Shown here: in pieces, positions 7,550-14,391 of the stretch
How the letters are laid out: each line of letters opens with the position of its first letter
Position numbering within the stretch: position 1 is the stretch's first letter
Source of the DNA: an uncultured Faecalibacterium sp.
GTDB taxonomy: Bacteria > Bacillota > Clostridia > Oscillospirales > Ruminococcaceae
DNA: 35,004 nucleotides
Direction of reading: 5' to 3'
Assembly (NCBI GenBank): GCA_934525845.1
Contig: CAKSZS010000025.1
Coordinates: forward strand, 1 to 35,004
Notes under the pieces: generated by a model
What the model saw: only the letters and a program-made list of their open reading frames with translations
Databases searched by the model: none
What the model was told of the DNA's origin: nothing
Translations under genes and position numbers: made by a program

Positions 7550-7595
7550 CCTCTCAGTCAGCGCTTTCAGGGGCTGACAGCTCCCCCGAAGAGGG
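7550..7595 (+). repeat. Half copy of the dispersed repeat between terL and the portal gene
   Basis: CCCTCTCAGTCAGCGCTTTCAGGGGCTGACAGCTCCCCCGAAG (43 bases; left terminus CCCTCTCAGTCAG, hairpin half GGGGCTGACAGCTC) matches the left half of the element at 961-1110. It sits in the head operon, right after the terL stop and before the portal ribosome binding site. A similar but more degenerate hairpin follows the capsid gene. Confidence 0.65.
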
Positions 7596-7622
7596 CGGAT
7601 CAAGATGAAAAGGAGAAACGCG

Positions 7623-9407
7623 ATGGACGATTATCAGAACGAAGCGCTGCCTGTGGGTGCAGCAGAAGTGGCACAGGCAGTGCAGATCCTGCAGCGCTAC
7701 AAGGCGGGCAAAGCGGCCCTGGACAAGCGTCTGGTGGACAACGAACTGTGGTTCCGCATGGGCCACTGGAAGAACTGCACGAACCCCATGATGCCCGGCA
7801 AGGCCCAGCCTTCCAGCGGGTGGCTGTTCAACAGCATCGCCAACAAGCACGCCGATGCCATGGACAACTACCCGGAACCCAATGTGCTGCCCCGGGCGGC
7901 AGACGACGAGGAGACGGCCCGGGCGCTGTCCAGCGTACTGCCGGTGGTGCTGGAACAGGCCGACTATGAACAGGTGTACAGCGACACCTGGTGGCGCAAG
8001 CTCAAGCAGGGCACCGGCGTCACCGGCATCTTCTGGGACCCGGCCCAGCGGGGCGGCGTGGGAGACATCGCCGTGCGGGCCATGAACCTGCTCATGCTCT
8101 ACTGGGAGCCGGGCGTGGCGGACATTCAGGACTCGCCCAACTTTTTCAGCCTGAGCCTGGAGGACACTGCCCAGCTGACGGCCCAGTATCCCCAGCTGGC
8201 AGGCCATACCGCCGGGGTGCTGGACGTACCCCGCTACATCCACGAGGACAGCGTGGACACCGCGAACAAGAGCGTGGTGGTGGATTGGTACTACAAGCGC
8301 ACGGACGCGGCGGGCCGCAGGGTGCTGCACTACTGCAAGTTCTGCAACGGTGTCGTGCTGTATGCCAGCGAGAATGACCCGCAATTGGCGGACCGGGGCC
8401 TGTATGACCACGGACAGTATCCCTTTGTGTTCGATGTGCTCTTCGTGGAGGAGGACAGTCCCGCGGGCTTTGGGTACATCGATGTGATGAAAGATTGCCA
8501 GAACGCCATCGACAAGATGAACCACGCCATGGACGAGAACGTTCTGCTGTCGGCCAAGCAGCGCTATGTGCTCAGCGATACGGCAGGCGTCAACGAGGAC
8601 GAGCTGGCGGATTTCAGCCGGGACATCGTCCATGTGGCAGGGCGGCTGAACGAGGACAGCTTCCGCCCCTTGCAGACCGCAGGCCTGCAGGGCAACAGCC
8701 TGAGCTACCGCCAGAGCCGCATTGAGGAGCTGAAGGAGATCAGCGGCAACCGAGATATGACCCAGGGCGGCACCACCGGCGGCGTGACCGCGGCCAGCGC
8801 CATTGCGGCCCTGCAGGAGGCGGGCAGCAAGCTCTCCCGCGATATGCTCAAGAGTGCCTACCGGGCCTTTGCCAAGGAGTGCTATCTTATCATCGAGCTG
8901 ATGCGGCAGTTCTACGACGAACAGCGGGTGTTCCGCATCGTGGGACAGAGCGGCGAGAACCAGTTCGTGCCCTTTTCGGCGCAGGCGCTGCGGCCCCAGC
9001 CGGTGCAGGCCGTGGGCGGCGTGGAACTGGGCAGCCGGGAACCCATCTTTGACATCGTGGTCAGTGCGGCCAAGAAGAGCACCTTCAGCCGTCTGAGCCA
9101 GAACGAGACCGCCAAAGAGTGCTATCAGCTGGGCTTTTTCAAACCGGAAAATGCAGACGCGGCGTTGGCGGCGCTGGACATGATGGACTTTGAGGGCATC
9201 GAAAAGGTGCGCCAGCGGGTGCGGCAGAATGGAACTCTGGCTCAGAAGCTGGAACAGCTGCAGGCCCAGATGGCGGTGCTGCTGCAAACCCGAGACCGCC
9301 CGGCGGCAGAGCCGGGAAAACCGGCGGACCAAAGCACAGACCGGACCCTGCACGCGCTGACCGGCAGTCTGCCGGTGGCAGCAGCGGCCCGTGCTATGAA
9401 CGTGTGA
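7623..9407 (+). CDS. Phage portal protein
   Basis: Portal ring subunit through which DNA enters and leaves the head; it also binds TerL. The product is 594 aa, in the usual size range of podovirus-like portals (P22 type). Visible features are the N-terminal helical part with WFRMGHWKN and GWLFNSIANKHADAMDNYPEPNV (WLFNSIANKHADAMDNYPEP), the segment QGTGVTGIFWDP, the stem-like region KDCQNAIDKMNHAMDENVLL, and RDMTQGGTTGGVTAASAIAAL. The C-terminus is a Gln/Leu-rich coiled segment. The ATG at 7623 is preferred over 7605, because AAAAGGAG lies 7 bases upstream and overlaps the earlier ATG. It is followed at a short distance by the protease-scaffold gene, as in head operons generally. Confidence 0.9.
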   Translation: MDDYQNEALPVGAAEVAQAVQILQRYKAGKAALDKRLVDNELWFRMGHWKNCTNPMMPGKAQPSSGWLFNSIANKHADAMDNYPEPNVLPRAADDEETARALSSVLPVVLEQADYEQVYSDTWWRKLKQGTGVTGIFWDPAQRGGVGDIAVRAMNLLMLYWEPGVADIQDSPNFFSLSLEDTAQLTAQYPQLAGHTAGVLDVPRYIHEDSVDTANKSVVVDWYYKRTDAAGRRVLHYCKFCNGVVLYASENDPQLADRGLYDHGQYPFVFDVLFVEEDSPAGFGYIDVMKDCQNAIDKMNHAMDENVLLSAKQRYVLSDTAGVNEDELADFSRDIVHVAGRLNEDSFRPLQTAGLQGNSLSYRQSRIEELKEISGNRDMTQGGTTGGVTAASAIAALQEAGSKLSRDMLKSAYRAFAKECYLIIELMRQFYDEQRVFRIVGQSGENQFVPFSAQALRPQPVQAVGGVELGSREPIFDIVVSAAKKSTFSRLSQNETAKECYQLGFFKPENADAALAALDMMDFEGIEKVRQRVRQNGTLAQKLEQLQAQMAVLLQTRDRPAAEPGKPADQSTDRTLHALTGSLPVAAAARAMNV

Positions 9408-9428
9408 ACAGACAGGAGGTGAAAGAAA

Positions 9429-10511
9429 ATGATCAAAGTATGTTACAGCGAATTGGACGGCCCCAAGGGCATGAGCTGCCGCTTGGAAGCATCCGGCCAT
9501 GCGGGCTATGCACCTGCCGGGCAGGACATCGTGTGCGCCGGCGCCAGCACCCTGATGCAGGCACTGGTGTACCTGCTGGCCGGAGAACCGAATGCAAAGA
9601 CCGATGCCTGGGACGAACCGGACGGTCCGCGTCTGGCGGTGCAGGTGGACGCCCCCTGCGAAGCCTGGGTGCAGGGCGCTTTTGAAGCCGCCAAGGCCGG
9701 TTTTACCCTGCTGGCCGAGCGCTATCCGGACAATCTGCGCTTTGCGGATGTGAGCCGCCGGGGCGAACAGAGCATGATGGACTTGCAGCTCTTTGCAGCA
9801 GCGGAGGCGACCGCCGCCTGCGGCGGAAACAGGGAGCCGAGGCTGGGGCAGCGGCCAGCAGAACACGAGTGCCGCTCAAGGCACGAAGTGGACGCTGGGA
9901 GCCGCAACCCGTGGGGAGCCTTTATGCTACAGCTCTTTGCAGAAGGAGATGCAGCTCCTGCAACCCCGGCTCTGAGTGAAGCACAGACCCGTCAGGCGGT
10001 GGCGTCCGGCACCCTGAAGCCGCAGGCGGAAGCGCCGCTGCCGATGCAGTCTGCCGCCCCGGCGGAAGAACCGGAACCGCCGAAAGCGGAAGCGCCTGCG
10101 CCGGCGGAGCCGACCCCCATGCCCCCGCTGCCCCGGACCGTGCAGAACGCGGTGCAGCGCCTGCACGCCCAGTGGGCGGCAGAAGAGGCCGCCCTGCGCC
10201 GCAGTCAGCCGGATTTCAGTCTGCAGAAGGAACTGCGGGACCCGGAGATGCGCCGCCTGATGCAGCTGCCGGGGATGCGGGTGCAGGATGCCTACCGTCT
10301 GGTGCACTACAACGACAGCCTGAACCGGGCCGCGCAGGCCGTGGAACAGGGCGTGGTGCAGCGCATCCGGCAGCGGGCCAGCCGCCCTACCGAAAACGGC
10401 ATCCGCCCCGGCGGTGCAGCCACGATCCACCCGGATGTGGCCAGCATGACCCGCGCCCAGCGGGAAGCCCTGGAACGCCGTGTGCTGCACGGGGCGCAGA
10501 TCGAACTGTAA
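9429..10511 (+). CDS. Prp-type cysteine protease fused to a phage scaffold-like domain
   Basis: 360-aa fusion. Residues 1-112 match the ribosomal-processing protease Prp (YsxB) family: ASGHAGYAPAGQDIVCAGAS carries the catalytic His24 and Cys36, 12 residues apart as in staphylococcal Prp, with Asp33 close by; LLAERYPDNLRF matches the family's end. The linker (113-171) holds two motifs of the L27-type Prp cleavage site, MMDLQLFA (116-123) and MLQLFA (166-171). The rest (172-360) is Ala/Pro/Glu-rich, then helical, as in scaffolding proteins. AGGAGGT precedes the ATG. An internal ATG at 9924 has GGGGAG five bases upstream and could give a free 195-aa scaffold. The role (capsid maturation by cutting at LQLFA) is inferred. 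Part of the linker (about 124-160) has odd composition, so an old frameshift fusion of two genes is possible. Confidence 0.85.
   Translation: MIKVCYSELDGPKGMSCRLEASGHAGYAPAGQDIVCAGASTLMQALVYLLAGEPNAKTDAWDEPDGPRLAVQVDAPCEAWVQGAFEAAKAGFTLLAERYPDNLRFADVSRRGEQSMMDLQLFAAAEATAACGGNREPRLGQRPAEHECRSRHEVDAGSRNPWGAFMLQLFAEGDAAPATPALSEAQTRQAVASGTLKPQAEAPLPMQSAAPAEEPEPPKAEAPAPAEPTPMPPLPRTVQNAVQRLHAQWAAEEAALRRSQPDFSLQKELRDPEMRRLMQLPGMRVQDAYRLVHYNDSLNRAAQAVEQGVVQRIRQRASRPTENGIRPGGAATIHPDVASMTRAQREALERRVLHGAQIEL
9913..9926 (+). promoter_or_regulatory. Internal ribosome binding site and start for a free scaffold protein
   Basis: GGGGAG (9913-9918), five bases, then ATG (9924) in frame with the protease-scaffold gene. 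Translation from here gives a protein starting MLQLFAEGD, a Prp-cleavage motif right at the N-terminus, as in phage scaffolds trimmed by Prp. Confidence 0.55.
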
Positions 10512-10536
10512 ACCCAACAGAGAAAGGAAAGAACCT

Positions 10537-11535
10537 ATGATGAACTTCAACATCCAGCTGTTTGCAGAAAACCTGCAGAACACCACCGCCACCATGTCCC
10601 CGGAGATGAAGACCTTCTATGAGAAGCGTCTCATCGATCAGGCCGAGCCGCGTCTTGTTCACGACCAGTTCGCGGATTACTATCCGGTGCCCCAGAACGG
10701 CGGCAAAACCATCGAGTTCCGCAAGTACGACAGCCTGCCCAAGGCCACTACGCCGCTGACCGAAGGCGTGACCCCCAACGGCCAGGCCCTGAACGTGACC
10801 ACCATCACCAGCGACCTGCACCAGTACGGCGGCTGGACCCCGCTGACCGATGTGCTGCAGATGACCGCCATCGACAACAACGTGGTGCAGGCCACCCGTG
10901 TGCTGGCCAGCCAGGCGGGCCGCACCATGGACAGCATCACCCGCGATGTGCTGGCCGGCGGCACCAACGTTATCTATGCGCCCAAGCAGGGCACCGACGG
11001 CACCGAGACCGCCGTGACCAGCCGCAAGTCTCTGGACAAGAGCTGCACCCTGACCCCCAAGCTGTTCTTCCAGGCGGCGGCACAGCTGGGCGCGATGAAT
11101 GCGGACCCCATCGGCGACAGCTACATCGCCATCATCCACCCCTATGCCGCCTACGACCTCAAGACCTGCAAGGAGTTCATTGAGGTGCACAAGTATGCCG
11201 ACCCGGACACCATGTTCCGCGGCGAGATCGGCAAGCTGGGCAACATCCGCTTCATCGAGACCAGCGAGGCCAAGATCTGGAAGGACGAGACCTGCCCCGC
11301 CGGTCTGGCGGTGTTCGGCACGCTGGTGCTGGGTGCCCACGCCTACGGCGTCACCGAGCTGGAAGGCGGCGGTCTGGAGCACATCGTCAAGCAGCTGGGC
11401 TACGGTGACGATCCGCTGAACCAGCGTGCGTCCGTGGGCTGGAAGGGAATGCGTGCCGCCGAGCGTCTGGTGGAACAGTATATGGTGCGCATCGAGAGCG
11501 TATCCAGCTACTCCGCCAACGCAGCCGCAAACTGA
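10537..11535 (+). CDS. Major capsid protein, N4-gp56 type
   Basis: Structural subunit of the head. The 332-aa protein resembles the N4-gp56 family of HK97-fold capsid proteins: FYEKRLIDQAEPRLVHDQF, then GGKTIEFRKYDSLPKATTPLTEG (GKTIEFRKYDSLPKA), LTDVLQMTAIDNNVV, MDSITRDVLAGGTNVIYAP and, near the end, LGYGDDPLNQRASVGWKGM (part of the conserved C-terminal segment). The N-terminus, MMNFNIQLFAEN, contains the Prp cleavage motif IQLFA with a probable cut after Ala10. This matches the two LQLFA sites in the preceding protease-scaffold gene. Start ATG at 10537 (10540 is also possible) after AGAAAGGAAAG. Family and role are secure; the processing is inferred. Confidence 0.92.
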   Translation: MMNFNIQLFAENLQNTTATMSPEMKTFYEKRLIDQAEPRLVHDQFADYYPVPQNGGKTIEFRKYDSLPKATTPLTEGVTPNGQALNVTTITSDLHQYGGWTPLTDVLQMTAIDNNVVQATRVLASQAGRTMDSITRDVLAGGTNVIYAPKQGTDGTETAVTSRKSLDKSCTLTPKLFFQAAAQLGAMNADPIGDSYIAIIHPYAAYDLKTCKEFIEVHKYADPDTMFRGEIGKLGNIRFIETSEAKIWKDETCPAGLAVFGTLVLGAHAYGVTELEGGGLEHIVKQLGYGDDPLNQRASVGWKGMRAAERLVEQYMVRIESVSSYSANAAAN

Positions 11536-11546
11536 CCCCCTCACCG

Positions 11547-11604
11547 TTCCCGTCTGCCTGGCGGCAGCGCGAGAACGGAGCTCCCCCTCGGGGGAGCTTT
11601 GTTT
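11547..11604 (+). terminator. Two hairpins after the capsid gene, the second terminator-like
   Basis: CCGTTC...GAACGG (about 11545-11578) is followed by AGCTCCCCC-TC-GGGGGAGCT (11579-11598) and TTGTTT. It resembles part of the dispersed repeat family. As a leaky terminator it would keep capsid expression above that of the downstream genes. Confidence 0.6.
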
Positions 11605-11620
11605 AAAGGAAGGAGACAAA

Positions 11621-11836
11621 ATGGCAGAAAAGAAAAATGTGCGCATCCGGCTGTTCAAGGACAACAGCCGTTACAAGGGCGACCTGTTCGTCAGCGTCAA
11701 CGGCGTGAACTATAAGATCCGCCGGGGCGTGGAGGTAGAGGTGCCGCCCGAGGTGGCGGAGGTGCTGGAACACAGCCAGCAGCAGGACGAACACACCGCT
11801 GCCCGCATTGCGGCAGCAGAAAACGCCGCACAGTAA
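11621..11836 (+). CDS. 71-aa phage head-region protein
   Basis: Small protein of a kind common after capsid genes in phages of Clostridia; I do not know a defined function. The sequence runs from a basic N-terminus (MAEKKNVRIRLFKDN) through a short beta-rich part, FVSVNGVNYKIRRGVEVEVP, to an acidic Gln-rich helical tail (EVLEHSQQQDEH). The pattern 'FVSVNG..Y.I.RGVEVEVP..VAEVL' is shared by this phage group. Start ATG after AAGGAAGGAG. A good terminator lies just after the stop. Head decoration or head completion are possible roles by position. Confidence 0.78.
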   Translation: MAEKKNVRIRLFKDNSRYKGDLFVSVNGVNYKIRRGVEVEVPPEVAEVLEHSQQQDEHTAARIAAAENAAQ

Positions 11837-11849
11837 CGGCAGCATGGAA

Positions 11850-11883
11850 GCCCGGTCGGAACACTGCCCGGCCGGGCCTTTTT
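11850..11883 (+). terminator. Intrinsic terminator inside the phage head operon
   Basis: GCCCGGTCGG and CCGGCCGGGC form a 10-bp stem with one G-U pair, followed by CTTTTT. It separates the capsid part of the operon from the connector and tail-related part; no new promoter is evident before the next gene, so it is probably read through in part. Confidence 0.75.
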
Positions 11884-11903
11884 ATAAAAAAGGAGGAAGG
11901 TTT

Positions 11904-12284
11904 ATGACCGTAGGACAGGCGCTGGAACGCGCCGAAGAACTGCGCCCGGGAAGCCGGATCCCGCGGGACACCCGGCTGGCATGGCTGCAGGAAGCAGATG
12001 GACTGCTGCGGAGCCGCCTTTTTGCGCCGGTGGAAACGGAAGCTTATGAGGAAGTCGGTGCGGACCGTGCCGGCAAACCCTTGCAGGACGAAGTGGTGCT
12101 GCTGGTGCCGGGACCCTTTGACGCGCTGTATCCGCACTACCTGTGTGCACGGACGGATGCGGCACTGGGCGAGACCGACCGTTATGCCGGAGAACAGGCC
12201 CAGTACAACAGCCTGTGCGCTGAACTGGCAGCATGGTTGCGGCGCAGTTATCCGCCCCGGCGGCGCACCGTGTGGCGCTGGTGA
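11904..12284 (+). CDS. 126-aa phage protein, probable head-tail connector
   Basis: Starts at ATG after AGGAGG (11891-11896). The protein has helices rich in Glu, Arg and Leu (ALERAEELRPGSRIPRDTRLAWL, shown as ALERAEELRPGS and RLAWLQEADGLLRSRLF), a loop with PLQDEVVLLVPGPFDALYPHYL, then AQYNSLCAELAAWLRRSYPPRR at the end. The combination of an N-terminal helical pair, 'DE.VLLVP.PFD.LYPHYL' and a 'YN.....' helix before a basic end fits small adaptor proteins that follow the capsid gene in podo- and siphoviruses. The stop is 13 bases before the next gene and the ribosome binding site lies between them, so co-translation is likely. Connector role is inferred from position and shape only. Confidence 0.75.
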   Translation: MTVGQALERAEELRPGSRIPRDTRLAWLQEADGLLRSRLFAPVETEAYEEVGADRAGKPLQDEVVLLVPGPFDALYPHYLCARTDAALGETDRYAGEQAQYNSLCAELAAWLRRSYPPRRRTVWRW

Positions 12285-12297
12285 AAGGAGGCAGAAA

Positions 12298-14187
12298 ATG
12301 GTTCTGGCAAACCGGACGAAGTTGTCCAACAGCCGTACCCAGATCCGCGCCTTTGGCGGATTGAACGAGACTTATGCCTGCTCGGAGGCAGAATACAGCG
12401 CGGGTGTCAATTTTTCATCCCGGGATTTTCCGGCGCTGAGCACCCGCAAGCCCCGCCGCCGTCTTCGGACGCTGACCGATCTGAATGGGATGTATCACCT
12501 GAACGGTCTGCTGACCGTCTGCGGGACCGATCTGATCTATACTCCGGATGCCGCCGATGCAGAACCGGTGACCTGTCCGGATGCCGTGACCAACGATGAA
12601 AAGACGCTGGTGGGCATCGGTACGAAGATCCTGATCTTTCCGGATAAGCTGGCCTTTGATACAGCAGCGGGCACCGTAACGGCGCTGGGAGCGCTGTGGA
12701 AGGCCAGCGGGCAGAGCGTGGAATTTGCACCCTGCGATGCGGCAGGCAAAACCTATACAGCAGACAGTTATGGACTGGACGAACCGGAAAGCCCGGCAGA
12801 CGGACAGATCTTCCTGAAGGTAGAGGACCCGGAACATCCGTGGCGGGCAGACGGTACGCTGGAAGTGTACAGTGCAGCTTCCGGCAGCTGGTCGGCGATC
12901 CCGTTGGATTTCTGCCGCATCACGGCAGCGGGAGCCGGGACTCTGTTTGCGCAGTGGGATACCATCACCCTGCGGGGCACGGCGGCAGAACAGGCCGGGC
13001 AGTGGAAAGAACTGGACGGCGACCGCATCGTATATGAGACCACGGAAAACGGCCTGCGGGTGCAGGCGGATCCGGGCGGCGACTACTTTTATGGGACGCT
13101 GGTGCAGGGGGCAGATGCTGCATTGTGGACGAGCCTGGACGGCAAAGTGACCCGCAGCTTTGCGGCAGAAGAGCTGGTGCAGCTGGAACGGCGGGTGCCG
13201 GATCTGGAATTCGTCACCGAGTGCGACAACCGAATCTGGGGCTGCAGCAGCCGGGAGAATGTCATCTATGCCTGCAGGCTGGGCGACCCAACCAATTGGT
13301 TTTCCTACCGGGGCATCGCGGCGGACAGTTATGCGGTCACGGTGGGCAGCGATGGGGCTTTTACCGGGGCTGCCACCTGTATGGGCTATGCGTTGTTTTT
13401 TAAGGAGAACACCCTGCACAAGCTCTACGGCTCCAAGCCGTCGGATTTTCAGTTGACCTCTCTGCGGTGCCGGGGTGTGGCGAAAAATGCATCCCGCAGC
13501 CTGTGTGTGCTGAACGAAACGCTGTACTACCTCTCGCCGGATGGCGTGATGGCCTGGGATGGCAGCATTCCGACCAAAGTATCGGCGGCGCTGGACGCCA
13601 GCCGTCTGGCCAACGTGCAGAATGCGGTCGGAGGAGCACTGGACGGCCGGTATTACCTGCACATCTCCCGCGCGGCAGAGACCGCACAGGAAGCACGGCT
13701 GCTGGTCTACGATACGGAACGCGGGCTGTGGCAGGAAGAAAATGTCTGTTCCTATGGGATGGCGAGCACCGGAGGGCAGCTGTACCTGTGGGACGGGCAG
13801 GCTCTGTGGGCGGCGGACCCCAGCCGGGAAGCCGACTGGCAGAACACCGAGGGGGTAGAAGAGCAGGTGTCTTTTGCGCTGGTCACCGGCGACATCGGTG
13901 TGGACGGGACGGAACAGCGGTACCTGTCCCGGCTGACCCTGCGGCTGGATGCCGGATGCGCCAGTACCGTGGAGGCGGCCGTGAGCTACGATGGCGGCCC
14001 CTGGGAAACGGTGGCCAGCCTGCGGGCGGAAGAAAAGCGCCGCAGTTATGATCTGGCCTTTGTGCCCCGGCGGCACAGCACCCTGCGCCTGCGGCTGCAG
14101 GGGAGGGGACAGATCACCCTGCGCAGCCTGATCCGGACGCTGGCGGCGGCCAGGGGCGGAATTGTACGAGATGAACAGGAGGAATGA
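12298..14187 (+). CDS. Large phage structural protein, propeller-like (tail tube or DNA-stabilisation type)
   Basis: 629 aa, start ATG after AAAGGAGG. The N-terminus (NRTKLSNSRTQIRAFGGLN) is followed by repeated beta-type blades, with phrases such as YHLNGLLTVCGTDLIY, KTLVGIGTKILIFPDKLAF, FVTECDNRIWGCSSRENVIY, DPTNWFSYRG, MGYALFFKENTLHKLYG, LNETLYYLSPDGVMAWDG and LLVYDTERGLWQEEN. The pattern of measured 'name your value' blades, together with a DP.NW motif, resembles tail tubular protein B of T7-like phages or the P22 gp10 stabilisation protein, which close the portal channel. The C-terminal quarter (about 530-620) is a separate beta domain. A short-tailed virion is therefore the best guess. 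Exact family is uncertain; it is clearly a virion protein by context. Confidence 0.75.
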   Translation: MVLANRTKLSNSRTQIRAFGGLNETYACSEAEYSAGVNFSSRDFPALSTRKPRRRLRTLTDLNGMYHLNGLLTVCGTDLIYTPDAADAEPVTCPDAVTNDEKTLVGIGTKILIFPDKLAFDTAAGTVTALGALWKASGQSVEFAPCDAAGKTYTADSYGLDEPESPADGQIFLKVEDPEHPWRADGTLEVYSAASGSWSAIPLDFCRITAAGAGTLFAQWDTITLRGTAAEQAGQWKELDGDRIVYETTENGLRVQADPGGDYFYGTLVQGADAALWTSLDGKVTRSFAAEELVQLERRVPDLEFVTECDNRIWGCSSRENVIYACRLGDPTNWFSYRGIAADSYAVTVGSDGAFTGAATCMGYALFFKENTLHKLYGSKPSDFQLTSLRCRGVAKNASRSLCVLNETLYYLSPDGVMAWDGSIPTKVSAALDASRLANVQNAVGGALDGRYYLHISRAAETAQEARLLVYDTERGLWQEENVCSYGMASTGGQLYLWDGQALWAADPSREADWQNTEGVEEQVSFALVTGDIGVDGTEQRYLSRLTLRLDAGCASTVEAAVSYDGGPWETVASLRAEEKRRSYDLAFVPRRHSTLRLRLQGRGQITLRSLIRTLAAARGGIVRDEQEE

Positions 14188-14190
14188 AGC

Positions 14191-14376
14191 ATGGCAAGCA
14201 CGACAGGTCTGGGCAAGATCGGCCTGCCCAAACTGAGCGAGAATATGGACCCGGCGGATGCCCGTGCGCTGCGCGGATATCTGTACCAGATGCAGGAGCA
14301 GCTGCAGTATGTGCTCAACAATCTGGACAGTGAAAATCTGTCCGAAGAACTGCGCACCAAACTGCAGTCGCTGTGA
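14191..14376 (+). CDS. 61-aa phage protein
   Basis: Short helical protein: a 20-residue lead (GLGKIGLPKLSENMDPADAR) and two amphipathic helices (RGYLYQMQEQLQYVLNNLD and SEELRTKLQSL). The start is four bases after the previous stop, and AGGAGG lies inside the end of the previous gene. Small helical proteins at this point in related phage modules are common and of unknown function; possibly a virion chaperone or minor head protein. The coding call is supported by tight spacing and the ribosome binding site. Confidence 0.72.
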   Translation: MASTTGLGKIGLPKLSENMDPADARALRGYLYQMQEQLQYVLNNLDSENLSEELRTKLQSL

Positions 14377-14391
14377 GAACAGGAGGAACGA

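Noticed and set aside
9780..9920. Separate small gene in another frame inside the protease-scaffold linker
   Set aside because: The alternative frame (9793-9975) has no ribosome binding site and ends within the scaffold. The odd composition is noted as a possible old frameshift instead.
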